A stretch of DNA of 64,000 bases from UBA1941 sp046329575. GTDB taxonomy: Bacteria > Bacteroidota > Bacteroidia > Chitinophagales > LD1. The notes below the pieces were generated by a model. It was not told where the DNA came from and did no database searches. It saw nothing but the letters and a program-made list of their open reading frames with translations. Both the position numbers and the translations under genes were made by a program. This document shows positions 23,665 to 32,738 of this stretch, piece after piece; the stretch's first letter is position 1; each line of letters starts with the position of its first letter. The DNA lies in contig JAXLUJ010000004.1 in the NCBI GenBank assembly GCA_046329575.1, forward strand, positions 186,001-250,000. Direction: 5' to 3'.

Positions 23665-24534
23665 ATGGCGAAGGATATGAAAAAGAGAATGCAAAAAATT
23701 ATCACTCTGGTGAATCAGAAAGGCGGGGTAGGGAAAACTACAAGCGCCATTAATATTGCGGCTTGCTTGGGCGTGCTGGATTATAAAGTTTTACTTATTG
23801 ATGCCGATCCACAAGCCAATGCCACCAGCGGCGTAGGTTTCGATCCGCGAAACATCAAGGTAAGTTTGTATGAATGTTTAGTTAATGAGGTGAAACCACA
23901 GGATATTATTCTGGAAACGGAAACCCCAAATTTGTATTTGCTTCCGTCGCACCTTGATTTGGTTGGCGCTGAAATTGAATTGATTAATCATCCCAACCGC
24001 GAGAAAATATTCAAAGAAATGCTGGCCGACCTAAAAAGCGATTATGATTTTATCATTATCGATTGTTCGCCTTCACTTGGTTTAATTACTGTAAATGCAC
24101 TAACGGCCTCTGACTCTGTGATTATTCCGGTGCAGTGCGAATATTTCGCTTTAGAAGGATTGGGTAAGCTTTTGAATACTATCAAAATCGTTCAAACCCG
24201 GCTCAACCCTGATCTGGAAATCGAAGGAATTCTTCTTACGATGTATGATCCAAGGCTGCGTTTATCGAATCAGGTGGTTGACGAAATTAGAAAGCATTTT
24301 GAGAACATTGTTTATGATACGCTCATACACCGTAACACGAGATTGGGCGAAGCGCCAAGTTTTGGTAAGCCGGCTATTATGTATGATGCCGATAGTAAAG
24401 GCGCTTTGAATTACATGAGTTTGGTACGTGAAATTCTTCAGCGCAACCATGCCACAAACCTTCCCGAAACCAGTGATGAGTTTTTGGCCACCAATAAAGA
24501 AACCAGCACCGAAACCGATTTCAGTGCGAATTAA
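23665..24534 (+). CDS. parA: Chromosome partitioning ATPase ParA (Soj)
   Basis: 289 residues from the ATG at 23665 (an alternative ATG at 23677 gives a start closer to the core). Deviant Walker A KGGVGKTTSAINIAA, LLIDADPQANATSG and DFIIIDCSPSLGLITVNAL are all present. Moves ParB-parS complexes and so origin regions. The C terminus carries about 30 extra polar residues (SDEFLATNKETSTETDF). Followed after 19 bp by parB. Confidence 0.96.
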   Translation: MAKDMKKRMQKIITLVNQKGGVGKTTSAINIAACLGVLDYKVLLIDADPQANATSGVGFDPRNIKVSLYECLVNEVKPQDIILETETPNLYLLPSHLDLVGAEIELINHPNREKIFKEMLADLKSDYDFIIIDCSPSLGLITVNALTASDSVIIPVQCEYFALEGLGKLLNTIKIVQTRLNPDLEIEGILLTMYDPRLRLSNQVVDEIRKHFENIVYDTLIHRNTRLGEAPSFGKPAIMYDADSKGALNYMSLVREILQRNHATNLPETSDEFLATNKETSTETDFSAN

Positions 24535-24553
24535 GCAGCGATAAAAAGATTTT

Positions 24554-25459
24554 ATGAGCGACATTAAGAAAAAAACGGTTTTGGGCCGGGGATTAGGAGC
24601 CTTACTCACCGATGATAAAAGCGGAAGTACCAAACAGCAAGTTGGTGCCTCGTCTATTGCAAATCAAGCCGGCGTAGTTATCTACGTACCTCTTTCGCAA
24701 GTGGAGGTTAATCCTTTTCAACCACGGTCTACATTCGAGCAGGAAAGTTTAGAAGAACTTGCCGACTCCATTCGCATCCATGGAGTGATTCAACCCATAA
24801 CCGTTAGAAAGGTAGAAAACAATAAGTATCAGCTAATAGCTGGCGAGCGCCGTTTAAGGGCCTCAAAAATTGCCGGCAAGAATGAAATTCCAGCCTATGT
24901 AAGATCGTCTTCTGATCAGGAAAGTATTGAGATTGCCCTAATTGAAAATATACAGCGGGAAGACTTAAACCCACTCGAAATTGCCATCAACTTTAAACGG
25001 TTAATGGATGAGTGTGAAATTACTCAGGACAAGCTGGCTGAGCGGGTAGGGAAAAACCGAAGTACGGTTACTAATTTCTTGCGGCTGCTTCGTTTGCCTC
25101 CTGATATTCAAGCGGCTTTAAAAGAAGGTCGTATTAGTATGGGCCATGCAAAAGCATTATTGGCTATCGATCATCTGCCAACGCTGCTTTCTTCGTTTAA
25201 AGAAACATTAGAAAAGAATTTGAGTGTTCGCCAAACTGAAGAAATGGTGCGCAACTTGAGCGATAAGCCCAAACGTTCCGAAAAAACGGTTCAGCGATCA
25301 GAATCAGATGTTTTTCTCAGAAAGATGCAGGATACCATAGGGTCGGCCCTGGCCACACGTGTTCAAATCATAAGAACACGCGAAGGGAAAGGCGAAATTG
25401 CTATAAAATTTTACAGTGATGAAGATCTGGAGCGTTTACACGATCTGCTGACCAGCTAA
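24554..25459 (+). CDS. parB: Chromosome partitioning protein ParB (Spo0J)
   Basis: 301 residues. N-terminal clamp/CTPase domain with NPFQPRSTFEQESLEELA and the GERRLRASK box (CTP and DNA entry region), ENIQREDLNPLEIA, then the helix-turn-helix (DKLAERVGKNRSTVTNFLRL) and the C-terminal dimerisation part. It starts MSDIKKKTVLGRGLGALLTD, the usual ParA-interacting N terminus. I did not spot a perfect parS in the window. Confidence 0.96.
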   Translation: MSDIKKKTVLGRGLGALLTDDKSGSTKQQVGASSIANQAGVVIYVPLSQVEVNPFQPRSTFEQESLEELADSIRIHGVIQPITVRKVENNKYQLIAGERRLRASKIAGKNEIPAYVRSSSDQESIEIALIENIQREDLNPLEIAINFKRLMDECEITQDKLAERVGKNRSTVTNFLRLLRLPPDIQAALKEGRISMGHAKALLAIDHLPTLLSSFKETLEKNLSVRQTEEMVRNLSDKPKRSEKTVQRSESDVFLRKMQDTIGSALATRVQIIRTREGKGEIAIKFYSDEDLERLHDLLTS

Positions 25460-25468
25460 ACTTGCAGT

Positions 25469-26200
25469 ATGAAACTGACGATGCTGAAGATGAAGCGAAA
25501 GTTGAAATACAGCTTTTCAGTACGATGTATTGCAGTGATAACTTGTTGGTTGATGAGCATTGTGATGTATGCGCAGGAAACAAACAAAGATTCGATACAA
25601 ATGGTTCCGGTTGCAGTACCAGATTCCGGAATGACCGGACCGCTGTATGAGGCCGTTCCCCTTGTTGCGGATTCTTCAAAACCTACGGTAATTGATAGTT
25701 TGCCTAAAGATACTACCATTAGCGCTTCTGTATTAAGAAAACATAGCGCAGGAAGGGCTGCCTGGATGTCGGCCATTTTACCGGGCCTTGGCCAGGGTTA
25801 CAATCGTAAATACTGGAAGATTCCCATTGTTTATGCCGGTTTTGCAGGATTAGGTTATGCTGTTTATTATACCGCCACCAATTTTAACCAGGCTCGAAAT
25901 GCTTACCGCGATGCTGTGGATGGAAATTCCACTACCAACAGAACCTATAAAGGTATTTCAGGATCAGCGGAACTAAAAACTTACCGTGATTATTTCAATC
26001 GCTATTTAAATCTCGCTTGTATTTTTACAGTAGTTTGGTATGGACTGAATATTATTGATGCAACCGTTGATGGCCACCTTTACCACTATAATATGAACGA
26101 CAAACTTTCCTTTTCGGTCGATCCGGACATTAAGATCCAGAACAACTTTGGAACCACCGCCCAATCGGTAATTGGTTTGAAATTATCGTTAAAACTATAA
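25469..26200 (+). CDS. DUF5683 membrane protein
   Basis: 243 residues: an N-terminal signal or anchor, a polar linker of about 60 residues, then the DUF5683 core with RAAWMSAILPGLGQGYNRKY and WKIPIVYAGFAGLGYAVYY. At least two membrane segments follow. It lies 9 bp after parB; the order parA-parB-DUF5683 is recurrent in this phylum, where dapB and lepB often follow. Here the next gene is convergent instead. No function is established. Confidence 0.85.
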   Translation: MKLTMLKMKRKLKYSFSVRCIAVITCWLMSIVMYAQETNKDSIQMVPVAVPDSGMTGPLYEAVPLVADSSKPTVIDSLPKDTTISASVLRKHSAGRAAWMSAILPGLGQGYNRKYWKIPIVYAGFAGLGYAVYYTATNFNQARNAYRDAVDGNSTTNRTYKGISGSAELKTYRDYFNRYLNLACIFTVVWYGLNIIDATVDGHLYHYNMNDKLSFSVDPDIKIQNNFGTTAQSVIGLKLSLKL

Positions 26201-28003
26201 CTATTCTTTCGGCTTCCCGAAATGGTACTCATATAGAGAAGTTCGCGGTTTGATCTTTTCAATCGTAATGCTGCATTTTCTGTTTTTCGCTGCCTGTTCA
26301 TCATCATCTGATGAAAAAACCATACTGGTTCCGTTGAGACGGCGCTCCTCGATACCGGCTTCGTAAAGCAGTTTCACAATTTTTACAGCGCGCATCATTT
26401 CGATTCGCAGATACCCTTTTTTAATGGTTTCCGGCATAACCTTTTTAAAGCTCGGCATCGAGTCGAGAAAACGCATAATGTATTTGTCGTCGGCCCGCTT
26501 GAATTCACTTTCATCTGAAAATCCATTTACTTGAACATGATTGTCGGGATTGATCTTTAACCATTGAATCAGGCGCAGTAAATTCTGATTATTGGAATCG
26601 CCCTCCAGATCAGTTTTATTTTGATCGTAATGAAACTCCATATCGGCTATGGAAGCATCTAATGGAAAATATTGTTGCTCAGGAAGGTTGTTTCGCAAGG
26701 CGCCGGCCGTGGTTTCCAACAGCCGGATACCGGAACGATTAATAAAATAATCGTTGATGTAGCGGTTTATTGAAGGGCTTGAAACCCTTAGTAAACTATC
26801 GCTAAGCGAACTGAAATAGCGCTCATCATTTGCAAAGCGATACCGTGCAACTTGCTGTAAGAACCAATGCGGATTGCTTTGCCGATAGGATGCAATTTCG
26901 TTCCGAATATTTCTTGCTGCCACTTCAATATCGCCTTCCTTCCAAAAGCTATTAATTGAAACCGTTTTCAGGATATCCTCCAGAAAATGAAATTCTTCAA
27001 CAAAATCCTTTCCGGTAGAATTGATGGAAATAGTAAAGGTTCCGAAAAAATTTTCACAGTTGTATTGGGCTTGCAGGTTATAGAATGGAGTTCCTTTTAA
27101 CCGCTGTTGAAACACGCCGTTCTGGTCGTTAATAACCTGAGCTAAAATGAATGCTGCATAGGTGCCGTTACGATCTTGGCGCGCTCCCGGATTCTGAAAA
27201 AACAAAGAAGCTTTGTTCTGAGCTGCAGGATTCGAGTTATCCAGTAATTGCACATAATTCACCACCGGTTTAAATTGAATCACCTGAACGATTTGTTCAG
27301 GATTGAATGAAGTGGACGAAAAGTTTTTGAAATATTCAGTTACCTTGTTCAACGTTGATTCCGGATTGATATTTCCGGTGATCGCGATGCAGCTATTCAG
27401 CGGTAAAAAATACTTACTGAAGAAAAGCGCACATTCATTTCTGCCCAAATTCTGGAAGGTTTTATGATTGCCCCAGGGAGTCATTCGGTTATAATCCTTC
27501 TGCCATAAATTAGCCCCCGCTTCTCTAAGAGCCGCAGCCCCGGGCATAGCCATTGCCGAATCGTGTTCCGCTTTCATGATCTCAATGGCTTCCGTTACCC
27601 CGTCATCCGTAAACTTTCCATCACAAATTTGGTCTCGAATTAGTTGCAGTATCTGATCTAACTGCGGAAGACTTCCTTCTAAATTGAAATAGATCTGGTC
27701 AGAATAAACCTTGCTAAAGTAACGGATATCACTACCTGTTTTATGAAGCGTATTCTGCACGCGTTGATCGATAACCGTTGTAACCAACTTCGATATGCCA
27801 TTCAGGCTATCCGATTCGTACAGCGGCCCGGTTCTAAAGTAAGCTTCAACCAAAATGCGATTACCCGTGTTTTGCTGCGAAACCAGATAGGTTTGACCAT
27901 TCAATCCCGATCCAACCTGGAAATCGCGATTGTTTTGTGCAGAAATAGGTTCAAAAAATGAAATCAGCAGTAGAATTGTAAGGAATTTGTAAAAATTCAG
28001 CAT
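26201..28003 (-). CDS. Inactive M16-like peptidase fused to OmpA-like domain
   Basis: 600 residues with a signal peptide (FLTILLLISFFEPISAQ). Residues about 25-430 follow the M16 (insulinase/PqqL) two-lobe pattern: VEAYFRTGPLYESDSLNGIS, FSKYFLPLNSCIAITGNINP, NDQNGVFQQRLKGTPFYNLQ. The zinc motif HxxEH is replaced by SDSLNGISKLVTTVI, so it is not a functional M16 metalloprotease. The last 150 residues look OmpA-like: FHYDQNKTDLEG, LIQWLKINPDNHVQVNGFSD, AGIEERRLNGTSM, NRKCSITIEKI, with an insertion. A possible role is peptidoglycan-anchored binding of proteins or peptides in the periplasm (inference). Confidence 0.72.
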   Translation of the reverse strand: MLNFYKFLTILLLISFFEPISAQNNRDFQVGSGLNGQTYLVSQQNTGNRILVEAYFRTGPLYESDSLNGISKLVTTVIDQRVQNTLHKTGSDIRYFSKVYSDQIYFNLEGSLPQLDQILQLIRDQICDGKFTDDGVTEAIEIMKAEHDSAMAMPGAAALREAGANLWQKDYNRMTPWGNHKTFQNLGRNECALFFSKYFLPLNSCIAITGNINPESTLNKVTEYFKNFSSTSFNPEQIVQVIQFKPVVNYVQLLDNSNPAAQNKASLFFQNPGARQDRNGTYAAFILAQVINDQNGVFQQRLKGTPFYNLQAQYNCENFFGTFTISINSTGKDFVEEFHFLEDILKTVSINSFWKEGDIEVAARNIRNEIASYRQSNPHWFLQQVARYRFANDERYFSSLSDSLLRVSSPSINRYINDYFINRSGIRLLETTAGALRNNLPEQQYFPLDASIADMEFHYDQNKTDLEGDSNNQNLLRLIQWLKINPDNHVQVNGFSDESEFKRADDKYIMRFLDSMPSFKKVMPETIKKGYLRIEMMRAVKIVKLLYEAGIEERRLNGTSMVFSSDDDEQAAKNRKCSITIEKIKPRTSLYEYHFGKPKE

Positions 28004-28065
28004 GCGTGTAAAAATAACCTTTTTGGCTTATGCCATTTTTTCTTTCTTAGCGGCACAATTCAACG

Positions 28066-28302
28066 ATGATGAAGAAGTTCGTATTAGGCGCTTTTTGTTT
28101 GATGATGCTTGCAGCTGGTTCTTCCTGCAACAAATGTTACGATTGCAAAAAGCAGGTTGTAACCAAAACAACTGCAGGTATAGATACTACTTTAAACTAC
28201 GATGCCGAGTATTGCCGAAATGGTAAGGAAGGCGCCGGAACCAATCTGAAAGCCACTATTGAGGATATCGAGAAAAACGGATATACCTGCACTGCAAAAT
28301 AA
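28066..28302 (+). CDS. Small Cys-rich lipoprotein
   Basis: 78 residues (ATG at 28066; the next ATG at 28069 is equally good). Lipoprotein signal GAFCLMMLAAGSSCNK with lipobox Cys, followed by a CYDCKK motif and two more Cys (EYCRNGKEG, GYTCTAK). No family recognised. Its end is 22 bp from the convergent aroC end, with a UUCG-loop terminator between. Confidence 0.7.
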   Translation: MMKKFVLGAFCLMMLAAGSSCNKCYDCKKQVVTKTTAGIDTTLNYDAEYCRNGKEGAGTNLKATIEDIEKNGYTCTAK

Positions 28303-28306
28303 CTTT

Positions 28307-28326
28307 AGGGCCTTCGGGCCCTTTTT
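28307..28326 (+). terminator. Terminator with UUCG tetraloop
   Basis: AGGGCC, loop TTCG, GGCCCT, then T. The stem is closed by a C-G pair on UUCG, an especially stable tetraloop. It overlaps the aroC stop codon by two bases. Confidence 0.8.
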
Positions 28327-29410
28327 AAATAACAGCCAGTTTCGATCGAAGCAGATGGTCAGCAAGAACCAATGCCGCCATGGCTTCTACAATGGGTACC
28401 GCTCTGGGTACAACACAGGCATCATGACGCCCGGTAGTTTGAAAGGTCACTTTTTCTCCTTTTTTATCAATGCTTTGTTGTTCGCGCATTAATGTAGCCA
28501 CCGGTTTGAATGCCGTTCTGAAATAAATATTTTCGCCGTTGGATATTCCCCCCAGTATGCCACCGGAATAGTTGTGTTCCGACCGGTAAATTTTCCCTGA
28601 ATCTCCTTCTTTGGGAACGTCGTTGTGAGTACTGCCGCGCATTGCTGCTCCGGCAAAACCGCTTCCATATTCAAATCCGTGTACTGCGTTGATGCTAAGC
28701 ATGGCTTTTCCCAGATCGGCGTGTAACTTGTCAAAAACAGGTTCTCCCAATCCTATCGGCACATTTTTAATTACGGTTGTAATGACGCCACCTAGTGTAT
28801 CGCCTTCACTTTTTACTTGTTCAATTAATTCTTGCATTTCAGCAGCCATTTGCTGATCGGGGCACCGTACAGCATTACTTTCTATGAGTTGAAGATTTAA
28901 CTCATTATAGGTTTTAAGTAATTGTAAATGCCCTACAGCCGAAACATAAGCTGCGATCTCAATTCCAAATTTTTTTAGTAAAGTTTTGGCTATGGCACCC
29001 GCAGCCACACGGGCGGCCGTTTCTCTGGCGCTGGAACGGCCTCCTCCCCTATGGTCACGAAAGCCATACTTCATTTCATAAGTAAAATCAGCATGCGATG
29101 GCCGAAACAAGTGCTCCAGATTTTCATAATCTACAGATCTAACGTCTGAATTCCTGATTAAAAGAGTGATTGGTGATCCAAGAGTTTTTCCTTTATACAA
29201 TCCGCTTAAAACCTCAACCTGGTCTGCCTCTTTTCGCGGCGAAGAAAGCACTGAAGTTCCTGGCTTGCGGCGGTCCAATTCTGATTGAATGAAATCAACA
29301 GAAATCTCCAAAGCAGCAGGACATCCGTCAACTACCACACCTATCGCCGGACCATGCGATTCACCGAATGTTGTTATTCTAAAAGCACTTCCAAAGCTAT
29401 TACCTGCCAT
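28325..29410 (-). CDS. aroC: Chorismate synthase
   Basis: 361 residues from the ATG at 29410 (MAGNSFGSAFRITTFGESHG). The frame is open to 29437, but the family starts here. Final step to chorismate, FMN-dependent, in aromatic amino acid synthesis. Three family signatures are seen: GESHGPAIGVVVDGCPA, the GGGRSSARETAARVAAGA block and DPC-equivalent TGRHDACVVPRAVPIVEAM. The length equals that of typical bacterial AroC. Not in an aro operon. Confidence 0.97.
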   Translation of the reverse strand: MAGNSFGSAFRITTFGESHGPAIGVVVDGCPAALEISVDFIQSELDRRKPGTSVLSSPRKEADQVEVLSGLYKGKTLGSPITLLIRNSDVRSVDYENLEHLFRPSHADFTYEMKYGFRDHRGGGRSSARETAARVAAGAIAKTLLKKFGIEIAAYVSAVGHLQLLKTYNELNLQLIESNAVRCPDQQMAAEMQELIEQVKSEGDTLGGVITTVIKNVPIGLGEPVFDKLHADLGKAMLSINAVHGFEYGSGFAGAAMRGSTHNDVPKEGDSGKIYRSEHNYSGGILGGISNGENIYFRTAFKPVATLMREQQSIDKKGEKVTFQTTGRHDACVVPRAVPIVEAMAALVLADHLLRSKLAVI

Positions 29411-29491
29411 GGGTGTAAAAATACACATCCAATCCACTCTGTGCTAATCAGCGTGCTTTCATCCTTACAATCTTTTAAGTAATGTTGATGA

Positions 29492-30712
29492 ATGAAGTCA
29501 ACATTACTGACACAAATTAAGGGACTGGCCGGAGTGGTTCCAACCGAAACCCGGTTTTTGAAGGGTTCGGAAATGAATAAGATGGCCGTTTTAGAAAATG
29601 CATGGTTACTTATGGAAGATGGTCTTATTAAAGATTTTGGAACGGGAACTGGCGGACCGGAACGAGCGGATGAGATTATTGATTGTACCGGAAAATGGGT
29701 ACTTCCGGGATTTTGCGACTCTCATACCCATTTAGTTTTTGCGGCTCCTCGGGAGAAGGAATTCGTGGCAAAAATTCAAGGAAAAACCTATGAAGAAATT
29801 GCTGCCGCCGGCGGAGGAATTCTGAACTCAGCAAATCATTTGCGAAATATGTCGGAATTAGAACTTTTTGAGCAAGCCGAGAAACGCATAACGCAAATCA
29901 AAAGTACCGGAACTTGTAGTATAGAAATAAAAAGTGGTTATGGTTTAAGCATGGATGGCGAACTGAAAATGCTTCGAGTTATTAGAAGGCTTAAAGAAAA
30001 ATTCAAGATACCAATTAAGGCTACATTTCTTGGCGCACATGCCCTGCCTGAAAATTTCAAAAGTAATCGCGAAGGCTATTTGTCTATGTTATTAAACGAA
30101 CTACTTCCAACTATTGCTAATGAAGAACTGGCTGATTTTATTGACTGCTTTTGCGAAAGAAATTATTTTACTGTTGATGAAATGTGTCGGATTATTGAGG
30201 CCGGCGCTAAATTCGGACTAAAGGCCAAGGTTCATGTCAATCAGTTTACATCTTCCGGAGGCGTGGCAGCTGCTGTAAAGGGCGGTGCTCTAAGTGTTGA
30301 TCATTTGGAAGAGTTGACTAATGATGACCTTTCTGCTTTAAAAATGGGCAATACTATGGCCACCGCCCTACCGGGTTGTTCGTTCTTTTCCAATATACCT
30401 TTCTGTCCCGCTCGAAAGATTATAGAGCAGGATTTGCCGCTCGCTATCGCCTCTGATTATAATCCCGGCTCCGCTCCTTCAGGTAATATGCAGTTGATTT
30501 GGGCGATGGCTTGTATCAAATTGAATTTATTGCCGGAGGAGGCGCTGGCCGCTGCTACAATCAATGGTGCTTACGCCATGGAATTGAGCCGCGAAGTTGG
30601 ATCTATTGCTATTGGAAAGAAAGCGCTGTTGAACATTTCGAAGCCTGCTCCGTCTTTAGCTTATTTTCCGTACAGTTTTGGGGAGAATTGGCTGGATCGT
30701 ATTATGTATTGA
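29492..30712 (+). CDS. hutI: Imidazolonepropionase
   Basis: 406 residues of the amidohydrolase superfamily. Opens the imidazolone ring in histidine degradation to give formiminoglutamate. Metal ligands in CDSHTHLVFAAPREKEF, substrate region GGGILNSANHLR, KVHVNQFTSSGG, VDHLEELT and the catalytic Asp in IASDYNPGSAPSGNMQLIW are all typical of HutI. No hutH, hutU or hutG in the window, so the pathway genes are scattered or incomplete. Confidence 0.94.
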   Translation: MKSTLLTQIKGLAGVVPTETRFLKGSEMNKMAVLENAWLLMEDGLIKDFGTGTGGPERADEIIDCTGKWVLPGFCDSHTHLVFAAPREKEFVAKIQGKTYEEIAAAGGGILNSANHLRNMSELELFEQAEKRITQIKSTGTCSIEIKSGYGLSMDGELKMLRVIRRLKEKFKIPIKATFLGAHALPENFKSNREGYLSMLLNELLPTIANEELADFIDCFCERNYFTVDEMCRIIEAGAKFGLKAKVHVNQFTSSGGVAAAVKGGALSVDHLEELTNDDLSALKMGNTMATALPGCSFFSNIPFCPARKIIEQDLPLAIASDYNPGSAPSGNMQLIWAMACIKLNLLPEEALAAATINGAYAMELSREVGSIAIGKKALLNISKPAPSLAYFPYSFGENWLDRIMY

Positions 30713-30785
30713 TTTAAAAAAAATCTCAAAACCTGGCATTACAACCGGTGCCTAAGTTCAGTTTTATATTTTTACTGCCTAACTG

Positions 30786-31340
30786 ATGACAACTTCAAAA
30801 AACACGTCGGCTCAATACGACGATCAAATAGCAAAGTGCAGAGATATTTTTCAGAAGAAGACGCATGACTATGGCACTTCCTGGAGAATCATGAGGATTT
30901 CTTCGCTCACCGATCAACTATTCATTAAGGCACAGCGCATTAAAACAATTGAACAAGGCGCCCAACAAAAAGTAGATGAAGGTATAGAATCGGAATTCAT
31001 AGGATTGGTAAATTATGCGATTATCGGTCTGATTCAACTTAGTATATCTGATACGGCTCAGGTTGAATTAGACGAAGCATACGCGCTACAATTGTTTGAT
31101 GAAAAAGTAGCTGCCGTGAAAGCCCTGATGATGGCCAAGAACCACGACTATGGCGAGGCCTGGCGCGACATGCGAAGCAGCAGCTTTACCGATTTGATTT
31201 TAATGAAACTCTTGCGTATCAAGCAAATTGAGGACAATAAGGGGCAAACCCTGATTAGCGAAGGCATTGACGCCGGCTATAGCGATATCATCAACTATGC
31301 CATTTTCGCATTAATTCAACTTACCGATTCGGCCATATAA
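30786..31340 (+). CDS. DUF1599 protein with internal duplication
   Basis: 184 residues in two similar halves. Each half has a KxHDYGxxWRxMR motif: KKTHDYGTSWRIMRISSLTD near residues 25-44 and AKNHDYGEAWRDMRSSSFTD near 115-134, each followed by a helix of MKLLRIKQIE type and then an NYAIxxLIQL motif. DUF1599 resembles all-alpha nucleotide-pyrophosphatase-like folds (family knowledge, weak). It lies 9 bp before the BT_3928-like gene, a recurrent pair in Bacteroidota. Confidence 0.85.
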   Translation: MTTSKNTSAQYDDQIAKCRDIFQKKTHDYGTSWRIMRISSLTDQLFIKAQRIKTIEQGAQQKVDEGIESEFIGLVNYAIIGLIQLSISDTAQVELDEAYALQLFDEKVAAVKALMMAKNHDYGEAWRDMRSSSFTDLILMKLLRIKQIEDNKGQTLISEGIDAGYSDIINYAIFALIQLTDSAI

Positions 31341-31349
31341 TCAGATACT

Positions 31350-32738
31350 ATGACAGTTCAGAAACTATTTTTATTTATAGGCATTGCAGCAGCCATCTTA
31401 ACACTACTACGAGTTCTTTTAAAGGCCAATCGCTCGGTGTTAATCACCTTTTTACAGAATTTCGTTGGTTCGCTCTTCATCTTTTCGGGATTTGTAAAGG
31501 CCATCGATCCGATGGGAACCAGCTATAAGATGCATGAATATTTCGAAGCCATGCATATCGAGTTCTTCAACCCGATTTCTACGCCACTAACTGTTTTAAT
31601 GCTGGTTGCCGAACTCGCGCTGGGGGTAGCACTTTTAATTGGCTGGATGCCGCGCCTTACTACTATTCTGATGTTATTGTTAAATGTGTTTTTCCTCTTA
31701 CTTACAGGATATACTTATTTATCTGGCTTCAGCCCAACCGTATCTTTTTTCGCATTCGCTGTGCTTACTTTCTCGATGATCAGCATGGGGGTAATAGTTG
31801 AAAAGAAATCCGCACGCCGCGCTTTTCTAATTTCCGGGGTTTTACTATTGGCCATTCTTCTTTTAAGCATAAAATATTCGACTCTGTTCTTTACCTCCGG
31901 ATTCGAAATTACCAAAATGAAAGTGACTGATTGCGGCTGTTTCGGTGATTTTATGAAGTTAAAACCCTGGCAAACCTTCTATAAGGATGTATTGCTTACA
32001 GTAATGATCTTTATAGTGGCGTTATATCATCAAAAAATACAACCGGTGTTCAGTAATATGATTCGTCATACACTGGCTATTGGAACAGCAATCGCCACGC
32101 TGTTTTTCTGCTTGTACAATTTTGTATGGAACGAACCTATAATCGATTTTCGTCCTTATGCCATTGGTAACGATCTGAATGAAATGCGGCGTGAAATTAA
32201 ACCGGAAAAAAAAGATTACGTCTTTGTTTACAAGAACAAAAAAACCGGAGAGGAAAAGGAATTTAAAACTGCTGAACTTACCGCTATCACTGAAGATTGG
32301 GAATATAAAGACCGAAAGGACATTGTGGTAGAAGAAGGCATTCCGGCCCGTATCAGCAACCTGTATATTTTTAATGATAATAAAGAAGATATTACCGATA
32401 GTCTATTACATCGGCCAAACTATTCTCTTGCAGTGGTTGCTTGGAAGCTAAGCAACACACATGATTGCTGCTTTAAAAATCATTTGGTTCAGATTGCTGA
32501 CGATGCCAAAAGAAATGGTGTTGAGTTTTACGGACTAAGTAGTGAAAATGCAGATGCTTTCAAAAAGAAAAATCAGTTAGACTTTCCATTTTACATTGCT
32601 GATGAAACCCCATTAAAGACCATTATGCGTTCTAATCCCGGATTAGTGCTTTTAAAGAATGGAGTTGTAATCAACAAATGGCATCATAAGCACCTCCCTA
32701 AATTTGAGGATTTGAAGAAACAGTATCCAGGTCTTTAG
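31350..32738 (+). CDS. BT_3928-like DoxX-type membrane protein with redoxin-like tail
   Basis: 462 residues. The first half has about six membrane helices of DoxX/MauE type (LLKANRSVLITFLQNFVGSL, KAIDPMGTSYKMHEYFEAM, LAELALGVALLIGW-like). A conserved VTDCGCFGDFMKLKPWQ loop carries two Cys. The C-terminal 130 residues look thioredoxin-like (CCFKNHLVQIADDAKRNGVE, LVLLKNGVVINKWHH) but lack CxxC. It may take part in disulfide or quinone redox chemistry (inference). The stop overlaps the convergent EGF-like gene by 4 bp. Confidence 0.82.
   Translation: MTVQKLFLFIGIAAAILTLLRVLLKANRSVLITFLQNFVGSLFIFSGFVKAIDPMGTSYKMHEYFEAMHIEFFNPISTPLTVLMLVAELALGVALLIGWMPRLTTILMLLLNVFFLLLTGYTYLSGFSPTVSFFAFAVLTFSMISMGVIVEKKSARRAFLISGVLLLAILLLSIKYSTLFFTSGFEITKMKVTDCGCFGDFMKLKPWQTFYKDVLLTVMIFIVALYHQKIQPVFSNMIRHTLAIGTAIATLFFCLYNFVWNEPIIDFRPYAIGNDLNEMRREIKPEKKDYVFVYKNKKTGEEKEFKTAELTAITEDWEYKDRKDIVVEEGIPARISNLYIFNDNKEDITDSLLHRPNYSLAVVAWKLSNTHDCCFKNHLVQIADDAKRNGVEFYGLSSENADAFKKKNQLDFPFYIADETPLKTIMRSNPGLVLLKNGVVINKWHHKHLPKFEDLKKQYPGL

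Noticed and set aside
28002..28226. Alternative frame over the small Cys-rich lipoprotein
   Set aside because: The frame at 28066 has a convincing lipoprotein signal and ends right before a terminator; the other has neither.
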